Assembly (NCBI GenBank): GCA_900545865.1
Contig: URAN01000004.1
Coordinates: 35,026 to 99,025, forward strand
Source: an uncultured Eubacteriales bacterium
GTDB lineage: Bacteria; Bacillota; Clostridia; Monoglobales; Monoglobaceae
Length of the DNA stretch: 64,000 bases
Direction of reading: 5' to 3'
Part shown: positions 54,320 through 63,288 of the stretch, piece by piece
Numbering within the stretch: position 1 is the first letter of the stretch
Layout of the letters: every line of letters starts with the position of its first letter
The notes under the pieces: generated by a model
The model's database searches: none
The model's input: the letters and a program-made list of their open reading frames with translations, nothing else
Told to the model about the DNA's origin: nothing
Translations under genes and position numbers: made by a program

Positions 54320-55213
54320 ATGGCAATACATTTACACGATTGGTATATTTCGGAAGAGCTTCCAATAAATATAAACTATCCCACAGATTCCCATTCACCG
54401 ATGCACTCGCATGAATTTTTTGAGCTTATGTATGTAAAGCACGGTCTTGTACAGCACACGTTAAATGCTTATGATTGCGAAATGACGGACGGAGACTTTA
54501 TATTTATTGACCTCGGCGATATTCACGAATACACGTGTACGGGCGACTTTGAGATAATAAATTTTTTATTTATACCCAAGTCGATATACCCGTCAATCGG
54601 GTATTGTAAAAACCTGTCGGACTTATTATCCACACCGTATTTTGACGTTCCGGGCAAAAAGATGATTCACCGTGTGCCGCGGCACATTATGAAAGATTCA
54701 ACGGGTGAAATTTTAGATTCCATATTAAGCATAAAAAATGAACTTATGAACCCTGACATATTTTCATCCGAAATACTCAAACACCGTCTGATTGCGCTGA
54801 TATTTAAAATATTACAACCCAAATACAGCGGACAGTCCGAAGCCGAGGTTTCGGACATAACCATAAAACTCCTTCAGCTGATAGCCGAAAATTATGCTGA
54901 TGATAACCTTCTCGTTCGCGCACAAGAGGATTTTCACTATACTCTGCCGTATATGTCATCGGTTTTCAAAAAAGATATGGGTATAAACTTTAAAGAATAC
55001 CTTCAAAAATACCGCGTTAATATGGCGAAAAAAATGCTGCTTTATACAGATAAAAAAGTGGGAGAAATATGTTTGCGCATCGGTTATTCGGACAACAAGT
55101 ATTTTTGTGACATCTTTAAAAAATACACAAAGGTCACACCATCTCAATACCGCAAAATGATTATGCCCAAAACCTTTACGGGTACAAAAATAAGCCTGCG
55201 TCCGACAAATTAG
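54320..55213 (+). CDS. AraC-family regulator of the glycan operon (297 aa)
   Basis: Cupin-like N-terminal sensor (SHSPMHSHEFFELMYVKHGL, FIDLGDIHEYTC) followed by an AraC double HTH (VRAQEDFHYTLPYMSSVFKK; VGEICLRIGYSDNKYFCDIF) ending TPSQYRKM. AAAGGGGG precedes the ATG. It diverges from the secreted glycoside hydrolase operon and converges on the second GH78 gene. Most likely it activates the operon in response to a released sugar (inference from position). Confidence 0.9.
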   Translation: MAIHLHDWYISEELPININYPTDSHSPMHSHEFFELMYVKHGLVQHTLNAYDCEMTDGDFIFIDLGDIHEYTCTGDFEIINFLFIPKSIYPSIGYCKNLSDLLSTPYFDVPGKKMIHRVPRHIMKDSTGEILDSILSIKNELMNPDIFSSEILKHRLIALIFKILQPKYSGQSEAEVSDITIKLLQLIAENYADDNLLVRAQEDFHYTLPYMSSVFKKDMGINFKEYLQKYRVNMAKKMLLYTDKKVGEICLRIGYSDNKYFCDIFKKYTKVTPSQYRKMIMPKTFTGTKISLRPTN

Positions 55214-55240
55214 TCAATGCCGCACGCAGGCTTTTGTTAT
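55193..55240. terminator. Terminator between araC-like gene and the second GH78 gene
   Basis: The arms AGCCTGCGT (55193-55201) and ACGCAGGCT (55224-55232) are followed by TTTGTTAT on the plus strand and by TTATTTTTG on the minus strand. The left arm lies inside the last codons of the AraC gene. Confidence 0.7.
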
Positions 55241-57435
55241 ATAAATTTTATTATTCTTTTATTTTTTCCGCTCTTTAACTTTTCGCCGCAGAAGTACACG
55301 GCAATACCGTCGGGAACGGTTATTTCAATCTCGGATAAGACAGAATTCTTCACAATGCTTACGCGGATTTCGCCGAATCTTGTTTTTACACCGCCCTTTG
55401 CCCAATCGATATTTTTGAACAACCGAGGCGAAATATGCGCCACAGGCTTGTAAATATCCGAAAAGTCGGTATTGATACCCAACACTGTTTTTATAATCCA
55501 CGACATAAAATCGGAATACATATGATGATTCCGCGATGCGTCTCTGTTCCAAAGCTCCCAAAGCGTTGTCGCGCCGCAGTCAAACCATTGCGAGTATGAC
55601 GGCTTTCCGTCCGCCGTAATTATTTTATATGCGTATTCCTCTAAGCCGCATTTGTTGAGCGCGATATACAAATGTCTCAGCCCGACCATTCCGCAATCGT
55701 GATGAAAATCTTCTTTTTCGACCAGTTCTTTCAGTTGTTCGGCAAGCGGACTTATCTCATCGAAAATATTATGATAAATCAGCATTGCAACGGCGGTCTG
55801 TTTATCGATATTGCATCTTCCGTCCGACATTATATATTTATGCTTTATATCGGCAACCAAACGATTAAGCCGTGATTCAAGGTCGGAGCATTCAAGTTTC
55901 AAAATGCCTGCCGCAAGAATAGTGATTCTCAAAAACTTGACCGTTAAAACAGCGTTGATAAACGCCGAATGAACCTTATCTTCGGTCGGTGCCGCCCAAT
56001 CGTCCAACCCATAATAAACATCTCCGTTTTCATCGGCTTTGCCCTTTAAAAATTCAAGGTATTTTATAAAATACGGATACGAATTTTTAAGATATTTTGT
56101 ATCGCCCGTATGGATATATAGCCTGTACGGAATCTCAAACAGTACTCCGTCACAGACCGGACCGGTATAAGTTTCGTATCCGAATCCCGATGTCGGCACA
56201 ACCCCCGGCAAAGCCCCGTCGCCGCGCTGTGCGTCATATATATCCGTTAGCCATTTTTCAAACAATTTTTCAGTTTCAAAATTTGTCAGCATCTGTTCTG
56301 CCGATGCCTGTGCGTCATTTGTCCAGCCGAACTTCTCGCGCGTGGGGCAATCGGTCGGCATATAAAACAGATTTGACAGAGTTGATATTTGCCCCGCCTT
56401 AAAATACTTGTTAAGCCTGTCATCGGAACATTCAAAATCCGAACGGATTTTTATGTCTTGATGAACGAATACCGCGCCGATATTCTCCTTTTTGGGGTTC
56501 TTGAGTCCGTCTGTTATCACATATCTGAATCCGTGATATGCAAACTTCGGCGACCACGTTATTTTTTTGCCGCCGGATATGAATCTGTCCGTCATAAACT
56601 CCGACCCCGGATAAAACGTTTCCATATCGTTCAATTCGCGGCTGTAGTCATCGTTCAGCGCCTCTGCATAACGAATTGTTATCACATCTCCGCTTTCCTG
56701 TTCAACCGTCATTCGTATGTATCCCGATATGTTTTGTCCGAAATCAAAAACATATTTGTCATCACCGATGTTAATCATATCAACCGCATCGTATACCGAA
56801 CATTCTCTTATCGGTTCGCACAGGCATTCACGAAATACTCCCGTCGGCGGCGTGTCGTCCTCACGGACGTTCTTCCAACCGCTGTCGTTATATTCAGCTG
56901 TGTTCCACTTTTCATCAAACAGCCGCGCGTCAAAAGTTTCACCGCTGCGCAGCTGATTAAATGTCACGGGAGAGGTCAACGAATATTTCCAGCTTGTATC
57001 GCTTACGACAGCTGCCTTTCCGTTTACATAAAGCGTTAAAATCAGTTTCGGAACATCGCGCCACGACGCCGTTTCGCAATGCCACACATTCTCTATCGCT
57101 TCATTATACCAACCGTTGCCGCAGATTGCGGAAATAACATTCTTTCCGCTTTTAATCAAATCAGTCACATCGTATCGGTTAAACCACAATGTTTTATTGT
57201 AATCGCTCACCGGAGCGGTAAACAAATCCTCCGATACCGCCCTTCCGTTTATATAAAAATAGCCTATCCCAAGTCCGCACACCAGAACCTCTGCCGACTC
57301 TATGTTATCATACGTTTCAAAGGTTTTTCTGAAAAGCGGTGCATAAGTCTTATCGGTTTTATCAAAATCCGTATCGGGTTTGATAAAATATGCCTTATCA
57401 AACGGATTGGCTCGATTTTTCGTTAAATCATTCAT
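55237..57435 (-). CDS. Alpha-L-rhamnosidase, GH78 (732 aa), second copy
   Basis: Same GH78 domain order as 37852-40017: N-terminal beta domain (GIGYFYINGRAVSEDLFTAP, YDVTDLIKSGKNV), DFGQNISGYIRM, HGFRYVITDG, then the barrel with PTDCPTREKFGWTNDAQASA (general acid region) and TTLWELWNRDASRNHHMYSD (base Glu). A C-terminal beta domain with IDWAKGGVKTRFGEIRVSIV closes it. It is only distantly similar to the other GH78 here, so the two probably cleave different rhamnosides. No signal peptide. AAGGGGGAA precedes the ATG. It is a single-gene unit. Confidence 0.92.
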   Translation of the reverse strand: MNDLTKNRANPFDKAYFIKPDTDFDKTDKTYAPLFRKTFETYDNIESAEVLVCGLGIGYFYINGRAVSEDLFTAPVSDYNKTLWFNRYDVTDLIKSGKNVISAICGNGWYNEAIENVWHCETASWRDVPKLILTLYVNGKAAVVSDTSWKYSLTSPVTFNQLRSGETFDARLFDEKWNTAEYNDSGWKNVREDDTPPTGVFRECLCEPIRECSVYDAVDMINIGDDKYVFDFGQNISGYIRMTVEQESGDVITIRYAEALNDDYSRELNDMETFYPGSEFMTDRFISGGKKITWSPKFAYHGFRYVITDGLKNPKKENIGAVFVHQDIKIRSDFECSDDRLNKYFKAGQISTLSNLFYMPTDCPTREKFGWTNDAQASAEQMLTNFETEKLFEKWLTDIYDAQRGDGALPGVVPTSGFGYETYTGPVCDGVLFEIPYRLYIHTGDTKYLKNSYPYFIKYLEFLKGKADENGDVYYGLDDWAAPTEDKVHSAFINAVLTVKFLRITILAAGILKLECSDLESRLNRLVADIKHKYIMSDGRCNIDKQTAVAMLIYHNIFDEISPLAEQLKELVEKEDFHHDCGMVGLRHLYIALNKCGLEEYAYKIITADGKPSYSQWFDCGATTLWELWNRDASRNHHMYSDFMSWIIKTVLGINTDFSDIYKPVAHISPRLFKNIDWAKGGVKTRFGEIRVSIVKNSVLSEIEITVPDGIAVYFCGEKLKSGKNKRIIKFI

Positions 57436-57596
57436 TCAAAATTCCCCCTTGTTACAAAATCCTATACAATATTTTATAAAAAACATATCACAATGTCAAG
57501 GGGTCATAATTGGGGTATTTGCCGAAAACAACAGTCAAACTTAATTGACTCAATAAACGGGAATTTTTAAACAATGATTTATAACTCTGAGCAATG

Positions 57597-57614
57597 AATC
57601 CGCGGTCACCAACG
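57597..57614 (+). repeat. 18-base direct repeat flanking the MITE-like element
   Basis: AATCCGCGGTCACCAACG is repeated exactly at 57814-57831. The left copy is separated from the terminal inverted repeat by five bases, while the right copy overlaps it by two. Confidence 0.85.
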
Positions 57615-57619
57615 CACGG

Positions 57620-57815
57620 TTTTTGAATGAGTTAATTTTTTGTGAATTTCGACATAAACCCGTAGGGGCGCCCCCGTGTGGGCGCCCGAGCATACGAGCA
57701 AATGTCATAAATTTATATGGATACTCATATATTTCGATGAACATATTACGGGCGGCCACACGGGGCCGCCCCTACAAATATATGTTTTGTTCATAATTTG
57801 TTCACTCATTCAAAA
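57620..57815. mobile_element. MITE-like palindromic element (196 bases)
   Basis: The ends are imperfect inverted repeats (TTTTTGAATGAGTTAATTTT against CACTCATTCAAAA read backwards). Each arm contains a GC-rich block: CGTAGGGGCGCCCCCGTGTG (57661) on the left, and the matching inverted block ending GGGGCCGCCCCTAC (57775) on the right. No transposase is encoded. GTAGGGGCG-type palindromes are common dispersed repeats in Clostridia (general knowledge). It would be moved in trans by a transposase elsewhere in the genome. Confidence 0.7.
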
Positions 57816-57840
57816 TCCGCGGTCACCAACGTTATCGCCC

Positions 57841-57869
57841 TTGACAAATATTTTAAAATATATTATCAT
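57841..57869 (+). promoter_or_regulatory. Promoter of the AraC gene at 57901
   Basis: TTGACA (57841-57846), 17 bases, TATCAT (57864-57869), just ahead of the CGGAGG ribosome binding site. It begins only ten bases after the direct repeat flanking the MITE-like element. Confidence 0.65.
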
Positions 57870-57900
57870 ATAAAAAAAGAATTTGTTCGGAGGAATAAAA

Positions 57901-58728
57901 ATGGAGCATATATTCAGTTCGGAATACGTCTCGGATGATTATCTGCATTTAAACAGCTGTGACCGGCAGGTTCTGTACGGAACGGATGTAGGAAGCTTTC
58001 GTCCGAGCGGCCGCCGTGACTGGCACATTCTTTATATACACAAAGGTGTATGCTTTATAAATGATGACCCCAATGATTCGGACAGCGAATATCCCGTACC
58101 GAGCGGAAGTGTTATAATATATCATCCCAAAGAGCCGCAGAGTTATCGCTTTAAGGCGGAAATAAAGTCCGTTTCGTATTATGCACACTTCAGCGGAACG
58201 GAATGCGCCAAGCTTTTGCGTTCGCTTAATCTGTATGACAAGAGGGTTTATAAAACGGGTACGGATTCAAGAATCGAATCTCTGTTTTCCCGAATGACAG
58301 AGGACTTTCATATGCAAAAGTCTTTTTATCCGCAATTCTGTTCGGGGTATCTGATACAAATACTTTCCGTCATAGCCCGAAATGTCGCCTGTAACGGTTC
58401 GGACATCAGCCCTGCGCTGAACAGCATTATCAAAAATGTTTGCAAAAAAATGTATCTTGAATATAACCTAAACAGACCCATCACCGAATATGCGAAATTT
58501 TGCAATATGAGCGTAAGCCGCTTTACACATCTGTTCACCGCCTCACAGGGGGTCAGCCCGAAAGAATATCTGATAAAACTAAAGATAACAAAGGCGATAG
58601 AATTACTTGAAAACACCGACCTGTCCATAAACGAAATTTCAAAGTGTGTGGGAACGGAAAACCAAAACTATTTCTCGAGGTACTTTAAGAAACACACCGG
58701 TATTTCTCCTCGGAAATATCGCGTATAA
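57901..58728 (+). CDS. AraC-family regulator (275 aa)
   Basis: ATG 57901 follows CGGAGG; a TTG upstream would include that site and is rejected. N-terminal AraC-ligand-type sensor (CDRQVLYGTDVGSFRPSGRR, DWHILYIHKGVCFI, YPVPSGSVIIYHPKEPQSY), then a double HTH (ITEYAKFCNMSVSRFTHLFT; INEISKCVGTENQNYFSRYF) with the FKKHTGISPRKYR end. It lies between the second GH78 gene (divergent) and the GH20/nag operon (convergent). GH78 is the more likely target because it shares the upstream region. Confidence 0.9.
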   Translation: MEHIFSSEYVSDDYLHLNSCDRQVLYGTDVGSFRPSGRRDWHILYIHKGVCFINDDPNDSDSEYPVPSGSVIIYHPKEPQSYRFKAEIKSVSYYAHFSGTECAKLLRSLNLYDKRVYKTGTDSRIESLFSRMTEDFHMQKSFYPQFCSGYLIQILSVIARNVACNGSDISPALNSIIKNVCKKMYLEYNLNRPITEYAKFCNMSVSRFTHLFTASQGVSPKEYLIKLKITKAIELLENTDLSINEISKCVGTENQNYFSRYFKKHTGISPRKYRV

Positions 58729-58734
58729 TTTTAA

Positions 58735-58784
58735 AATAATAATGCGGACGCATTATCTGATAAACGTCCGCATTATTATTTTTT
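58735..58784. terminator. Terminator between araC-like gene and GH20 gene
   Basis: The 16-base arms AATAATAATGCGGACG and CGTCCGCATTATTATT are followed by TTTTAT on the plus strand. It sits between convergent genes and is A/T-rich on both sides, so probably bidirectional. Confidence 0.85.
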
Positions 58785-58809
58785 ATGTCTGCCTCGGGTC
58801 GGCTCGTCA

Positions 58810-60696
58810 TTAGAGACGGCTTGCGCTGCAAAGCATTTGATAGGTCTGAACATCGGGAACAAGGTCGCCGTCTTTTCCGCTGAAACTCAACCGCTCTTCC
58901 TCAAATTCCTCGATTGACGATATATTTCCGTTCAAATAATCATCTATTCGCAACATCGCCGTATCAATCCGCATAATTGCGCCGCCATAGCGTATATCGA
59001 GAATTTCCCAGCCTATCGCCTTATACTCGTCAAAGAAATGCCGCCGATGCAGCCTTCGCAGCTCACACATTCGCTCGTATAACAAGGGCAGGGTGTTATC
59101 CCTCTCGTATTTCAGCCCCTCTCTGTTGCCGTCTTTATACAGACGCACCAATTTTATTCCTAAATACTGTTTTATTTCAATCACCTTTGCAAGGGCGCTG
59201 TAGAATTGAAACATATTTTTAAACTGAGGATATTTCTTTGCGCTGTTCTCCGTTCTTTTTGCCAGCTCGCCGTAATGCGCCGACATATCCGTGTCCTTCA
59301 TATTATTGTCGCAAATGCCGAGCATTATGTCCTGCCACATACATACACGGCTCACCGCCAAATTATTTATGTCCTTGTCGTTATATCCCGACACAAGGTC
59401 AAATGCCGAAATATCCTCAAACGCGCTCAATTCAATATTTGTACAAGCTTTAAATCGGCTCTTTAACTTATCCTCATTTATACAATCGTCCGCCGAATAC
59501 ATATGTTCGGCAAAGTGAACCAGTGCAGGCAAAACGGCAAATGTACTGCTTTCCCTATGGTCGTCACCCCATACCGTCGCAAAAATTTCTTTTATTTTCT
59601 GCTCCTTGCAGACGGCAAGAGCAGCATCGGTTGTCGCAATCGACTTTTTGAGATGCGCACCGAACGTTCTCACATTTCTGGCACAGCCGGCAAATATGAC
59701 ATTATCGCATATTATCTTGCTTTCCGTCAAAAAACGTCTGTACGTTTCTTTGTCAAAATGATAATAATCCCAATAGATTATACTCATACCGTTCGGCACA
59801 AGCCCTTTATCGTCTTTTGTAAAATGTATACCGTCATCATAATACTCGTTATTCTTTGACTTTCCTCTGAAAAACATATCGTTCCACATCATCGGGCGCA
59901 TATTATATTTTATGAGGATTTCGTTCACGCGCCGCAAATGCTCGGTCATAATTTCGGAACACGTGTGATAGCCGTTCTTTTTGAGATAATTCCCGAGTCC
60001 CAAATCCCACGCCTCGTCAAGACCTATATGTATCCTCTTTGACCTAAAGCATTTTGACATCGTGTTTATCATCTTGTCAATCAGAGCATAAACCTTATCC
60101 TCACCGACCATTAATATATCGGGGCGGTCGGATATTGCCGCATACGGCGGACGTTTTATCGCCTCGGTCAGATGCCCCAATGTTTGTATGCACGGTATAA
60201 GCTCTATTCCCAAAGAATACGCATAGTCGTCAAGCGTTTTAAAATCGCTGTGGCTATACCGCGGACGCATATTGCCGAAATACGGTTCGCCGTCAATATC
60301 ATAACAATCCTCGCAATACAGCATCATCATATTATAACCCATTGACGCAAGATAAAGCATCATCTTTTTGCACGACTCGATATTCATAAGCGAGCTTGCC
60401 TGTGACCCGTCAAACATCGCGCCGCAGGTTTCAAACATAACGGGTTCGCGGTATTCAAAATCGGTATTCCCGAGCTGTTTTAAAATCGTAAGTGCCCTGA
60501 ATACTTGATATTCCTTATTCAGATAAAATACAACCTTGTCATTTTTTTTGCAAATTCGGATTTCAGAGCTGTCCGTCTTTTCGGTTTTAACCGTTATATC
60601 GGCATTTTCGCCCGAAATTTCAAAGCCGTGCAATGCCGAAAAATCTTTCATCGCAAGGCTGAATTCTTCATTCGGGTTTAAAAATTTAATTTTCAT
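58810..60696 (-). CDS. Cytoplasmic GH20 beta-N-acetylhexosaminidase (GcnA-like)
   Basis: 628 aa, close to the length of streptococcal GcnA. There is a short N-terminal GH20b-like domain, then a TIM barrel: GYNMMMLYCEDCYDIDGEPY, LGIELIPCIQTLGHLTEAIK and the catalytic Asp-Glu pair in RIHIGLDEAWDLG, then MRPMMWNDMFF and IIYWDYYHFD. A C-terminal helical domain follows. Without a signal peptide it should release terminal GlcNAc/GalNAc from imported oligosaccharides. It lies 17 bases after nagA, whose substrates it would feed once the sugar is phosphorylated. GGGAG precedes the ATG. Confidence 0.9.
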   Translation of the reverse strand: MKIKFLNPNEEFSLAMKDFSALHGFEISGENADITVKTEKTDSSEIRICKKNDKVVFYLNKEYQVFRALTILKQLGNTDFEYREPVMFETCGAMFDGSQASSLMNIESCKKMMLYLASMGYNMMMLYCEDCYDIDGEPYFGNMRPRYSHSDFKTLDDYAYSLGIELIPCIQTLGHLTEAIKRPPYAAISDRPDILMVGEDKVYALIDKMINTMSKCFRSKRIHIGLDEAWDLGLGNYLKKNGYHTCSEIMTEHLRRVNEILIKYNMRPMMWNDMFFRGKSKNNEYYDDGIHFTKDDKGLVPNGMSIIYWDYYHFDKETYRRFLTESKIICDNVIFAGCARNVRTFGAHLKKSIATTDAALAVCKEQKIKEIFATVWGDDHRESSTFAVLPALVHFAEHMYSADDCINEDKLKSRFKACTNIELSAFEDISAFDLVSGYNDKDINNLAVSRVCMWQDIMLGICDNNMKDTDMSAHYGELAKRTENSAKKYPQFKNMFQFYSALAKVIEIKQYLGIKLVRLYKDGNREGLKYERDNTLPLLYERMCELRRLHRRHFFDEYKAIGWEILDIRYGGAIMRIDTAMLRIDDYLNGNISSIEEFEEERLSFSGKDGDLVPDVQTYQMLCSASRL

Positions 60697-60713
60697 TGTG
60701 TCAATCTCCCATA

Positions 60714-61877
60714 CTAAATTTCTCTGCCGCCCGTAAACACGCGCTTTATATCCAAATTCCTGTCGGCAAAAATGATGTCCGCATCCGCGCCGCGGCGGAT
60801 TACTCCCTTTCGCGATTCGCCTATCACCCTCGATGGGGTTTTTGACAGCATTTTTGACGCGTCACAGATATTTATACCACAGGTATTGACCGCCCATTTG
60901 AGCATAACGTCACCCGTGGCTATGCTGCCGGCAAAAAAGCTCCTGTCCGGCAGCTTTGCCACGCCATCCTCTATGATAACGCGGTTTTCGGGTAGGATTT
61001 CACCGAGCCAGCTCGCGTCCGCATTCGTTCCGGCGGCGCGCATAGCGTCGGATGTCATATTGATTCTGTCCGCGCCCTTGAATTTCAAAGCAAGCTGTAA
61101 CACTTCTTTTGCAATATGGTGTCCGTCACCTATCAGCTCTATATCAAAGTCATAGAGATATGCCGCCTCTAAAAGCCCGGCATACACGACTTGATTAATC
61201 TTGCGCACACTCGGGGTATTCGAATACAAATGCGTCATATGCGTAAAACCAAGCTCTTTCGCACGCCTTGCATCGGCGCATATTCCGTTCGAATGTCCGA
61301 CCGAAAGCGTTATATTTTTATCTGTCATACGCTTTGACATATACTCGATTCCGTCAAGCTCGGGCGCGGCGGTACACATTCTTATTATATCGCCGTTATT
61401 ATCGATAAGCCTGTCAATTTCTTTCTTTGACGGGTTGCGGACAAATGCCGCATTTTGCGCGCCTTTCATCTCATATGATATGTACGGACCTTCCAGATGC
61501 AATCCGAGCATATTTATTTTTGAGCGGCCGCTCACCTTTCTGTAAACATCAAACAGCCTTTCCATTGATTCGATGCTGCACGCAACCGTTGTCGGCAGGA
61601 TTGATGTTGTTCCGTGTCTCAAATGTGTTGCCGCTATTTCCGCAAACGCTTGCTCGGTTGCATCCATAAAATCAAACCCACCGCCGCCGTGCGCGTGTAT
61701 CTCAACAAAACCCGGCATCACATACATCCCCGATGCGTCAATCACTTCTCCGTTTTCGGTTTTTTCCGACGGCGGTAAAATATCGGATATTATGCCGTTT
61801 TCGATTACCGTTGTTGCCTTGACACACCTGTTCTCTAAAACGACCGTGCCGCCGCTGATAAATTTTCTGTTCGTCAC
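60714..61877 (-). CDS. nagA: N-acetylglucosamine-6-phosphate deacetylase
   Basis: GTG 61877 is chosen: AAGGTG lies six bases upstream and the 387-aa product fits the family, while the longer frame reads into nagB. Metal and active-site blocks: VEIHAHGGGGFDFMD (HxH), LGLHLEGPYIS (Glu), LSVGHSNG and FTHMTHLYSN (His), and NMTSDAMRAAG (catalytic Asp). It converts GlcNAc-6-P to glucosamine-6-P and acetate. It starts ten bases after the nagB stop codon and is followed by the GH20 gene. Confidence 0.93.
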   Translation of the reverse strand: MTNRKFISGGTVVLENRCVKATTVIENGIISDILPPSEKTENGEVIDASGMYVMPGFVEIHAHGGGGFDFMDATEQAFAEIAATHLRHGTTSILPTTVACSIESMERLFDVYRKVSGRSKINMLGLHLEGPYISYEMKGAQNAAFVRNPSKKEIDRLIDNNGDIIRMCTAAPELDGIEYMSKRMTDKNITLSVGHSNGICADARRAKELGFTHMTHLYSNTPSVRKINQVVYAGLLEAAYLYDFDIELIGDGHHIAKEVLQLALKFKGADRINMTSDAMRAAGTNADASWLGEILPENRVIIEDGVAKLPDRSFFAGSIATGDVMLKWAVNTCGINICDASKMLSKTPSRVIGESRKGVIRRGADADIIFADRNLDIKRVFTGGREI

Positions 61878-61887
61878 GTCAATCACC

Positions 61888-62736
61888 TTATTTGTTATAA
61901 ATGCGGATTTCGGGCGTGGGCGATTCCAGCGCAACCGCCGCCGCATACAGCTTTGCATCAGGGTGATTTTGGAAAAGCGAACAGGGAACGGCCGCAGTAA
62001 TATCACCGTGCAGAATTTTTCTCAGCGCACCCGCGTTCCAGTCGCGCGGCATACACATTCTTATTTTTCTCGCCTTGAATATCTCACGCATACCTACCGT
62101 TATGCAATATTCGGGAATCCCGTTCAAATCTCCGCCGCAGTTCATAAACGCGTTTATCGTCTTTGTTTCACGGCTTATCTTTAAAACTCTTGTCATACGG
62201 TTCGCAAACTCTTCATTTGATACACACTCATTCGGTTCGGGCGGTTCGTTGAACGCAAAGTGTCCGTTTATGCCGACTCCTCCAAACGCCATATCGAGCT
62301 TTCCGTACTTATTTATCGTGTCCATAATAATGTGTTCTTCGCCCGGCTTGGGGAATATCCTGTTTTCGGGTTTCAGATTCAGCTCATCATCTATTTTGCT
62401 GTAAAAAATTCGGTTCATTCCCCCTCTGAACGAAAGCGGATTGTCGTCGTCAATATACTCGCTCTCGGATTTTAAATATTCGTCCATATTTATAAAAACA
62501 CAGTTTTTAAGGCTTATGCGATACTTATTTACAAGATACACAAGGCGGCTGTACGGGCCGAGCGGACCGTAAGGAACAACCATAACGGTGGGTTCACCCT
62601 TGTCATTATTTTCCTTGATACACTCCAGAACCTCGATTGCGACTTTCCAATACATATCTACCTCTGCCTCACAGACATCAAGCTTGATATTGCTTCCTTT
62701 TCCCAGCTCATTAATCGGAATGTTGTTAATATTCAT
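61888..62736 (-). CDS. nagB: Glucosamine-6-phosphate deaminase-like protein
   Basis: ATG 62736 is preceded by GGGAGA at good spacing (282 aa). Motifs: CVFINMDEYLKSESEYIDDD with the catalytic Asp, LDMAFGGVGINGHFAFNEPP with the His-Glu relay, and EYCITVGMREIFKARKIRMC. The usual phosphate-loop sequence TGxTP near the N-terminus is replaced by VVPYGPLGPYSRLVYLV, and there are small insertions, so this is a divergent NagB relative. The likely reaction is GlcN-6-P to fructose-6-P + ammonia, supported by the adjacent nagA; a related amino sugar phosphate is possible. First gene of the operon. Confidence 0.85.
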   Translation of the reverse strand: MNINNIPINELGKGSNIKLDVCEAEVDMYWKVAIEVLECIKENNDKGEPTVMVVPYGPLGPYSRLVYLVNKYRISLKNCVFINMDEYLKSESEYIDDDNPLSFRGGMNRIFYSKIDDELNLKPENRIFPKPGEEHIIMDTINKYGKLDMAFGGVGINGHFAFNEPPEPNECVSNEEFANRMTRVLKISRETKTINAFMNCGGDLNGIPEYCITVGMREIFKARKIRMCMPRDWNAGALRKILHGDITAAVPCSLFQNHPDAKLYAAAVALESPTPEIRIYNK

Positions 62737-62767
62737 GTTTATCATTCTCCCATTATAATATTTTGGG

Positions 62768-62796
62768 GTAAAACATTTCGGCCGAAAATGCTTTAC
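62768..62796. promoter_or_regulatory. Palindrome upstream of nagB
   Basis: GTAAAACATTTCGG is mirrored by CCGAAAATGCTTTAC around a CGGCCG centre, 30-60 bases upstream of the nagB start codon. It may be an operator for a GntR/NagR- or ROK-type regulator, or an mRNA hairpin. No regulator of that kind is encoded nearby. Confidence 0.45.
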
Positions 62797-62932
62797 TCCG
62801 TCTTATTTTGTTTTTTAAGTATAACACATATCCGATTCAAAATATATAGCTTAATGTGCTGTTTTTTAGCACAAATCTGCTGAATACCCCTACCCTTTCA
62901 AAACAAATCTTTTATAAAAATCCGCACACATT

Positions 62933-63118
62933 ATACCACCGCCGCAATTGTTGAATATCCTTTCGGAAAAACCGAAACCGAAACACGGAACAGTTGATAT
63001 TACCGAGGCACAAAGATATTATCAGTCAAAATCAACGGATGCAAATTAGGAAACAGCGAAGGCTATGGACATCAACGGCGATAACAAAGTTTTGGGCGAT
63101 GATGTAACATATGTTTGA
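62933..63118 (+). pseudogene. Dockerin-like C-terminal remnant
   Basis: One reading frame gives a Pro-Lys linker (KPKPKHGTVDI), DITEAQRYYQSKSTDAN, a TAG stop (63047-63049), and then AKAMDINGDNKVLGDDVTYV ending at a natural TGA. The second part fits a calcium-binding dockerin-type repeat (DxNxDxxxxxxD followed by YV) and the first part looks like the other half. There is no start codon, ribosome binding site or enzyme upstream, so this is the decayed tail of a larger secreted protein. Confidence 0.5.
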
Positions 63119-63158
63119 CAACTACAGAATAAAATTTCAAAAAATTTTATTAAAACGC

Positions 63159-63187
63159 TTGAAAAATGAGGTGACGTATGATATAAT
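63159..63187 (+). promoter_or_regulatory. Promoter of the tRNA-Arg gene
   Basis: TTGAAA (63159-63164), 17 bases, TATAAT (63182-63187), 20 bases before the mature tRNA 5' end. Confidence 0.8.
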
Positions 63188-63207
63188 ATTCTAAGTTATG
63201 TTAATAT

Positions 63208-63284
63208 GCGCCTGTAGCTCAGCCGGATAGAGTGTCAGACTCCGACTCTGAAGGTCGTGCGTTCGAATCGCATCAGGCGTACCA
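63208..63284 (+). tRNA. tRNA-Arg (anticodon CCG)
   Basis: 77 bases including an encoded CCA. The acceptor GCGCCTG pairs CAGGCGT, with one G-U. The anticodon stem is TCAGA / TCTGA around loop CTCCGAC, giving anticodon CCG for CGG codons. The T-arm is GTGCG-TTCGAAT-CGCAT. All arms fold, so the gene is intact. Confidence 0.95.
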
Positions 63285-63288
63285 TACT

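Larger units (their letters stand above)
57436..57900. other. 465-base intergenic region holding a palindromic element
   Basis: No protein gene. It holds, in order, an AT-rich stretch upstream of the GH78 start, an 18-base direct repeat, a MITE-like inverted repeat, the second copy of the direct repeat, and a promoter for the AraC gene at 57901. The GC-rich core (57660-57775) stands out from the AT-rich surroundings. Confidence 0.7.

Noticed and set aside
57597..57831. Possible CRISPR array from repeated 18-base units
   Set aside because: Only two copies, spaced about 200 bases apart with a palindromic element between; no cas genes in the window.
60714..62006. 430-codon start of nagA
   Set aside because: The first 43 codons lie in the end of nagB in another frame and match nothing in NagA; the GTG at 61877 has a ribosome binding site.
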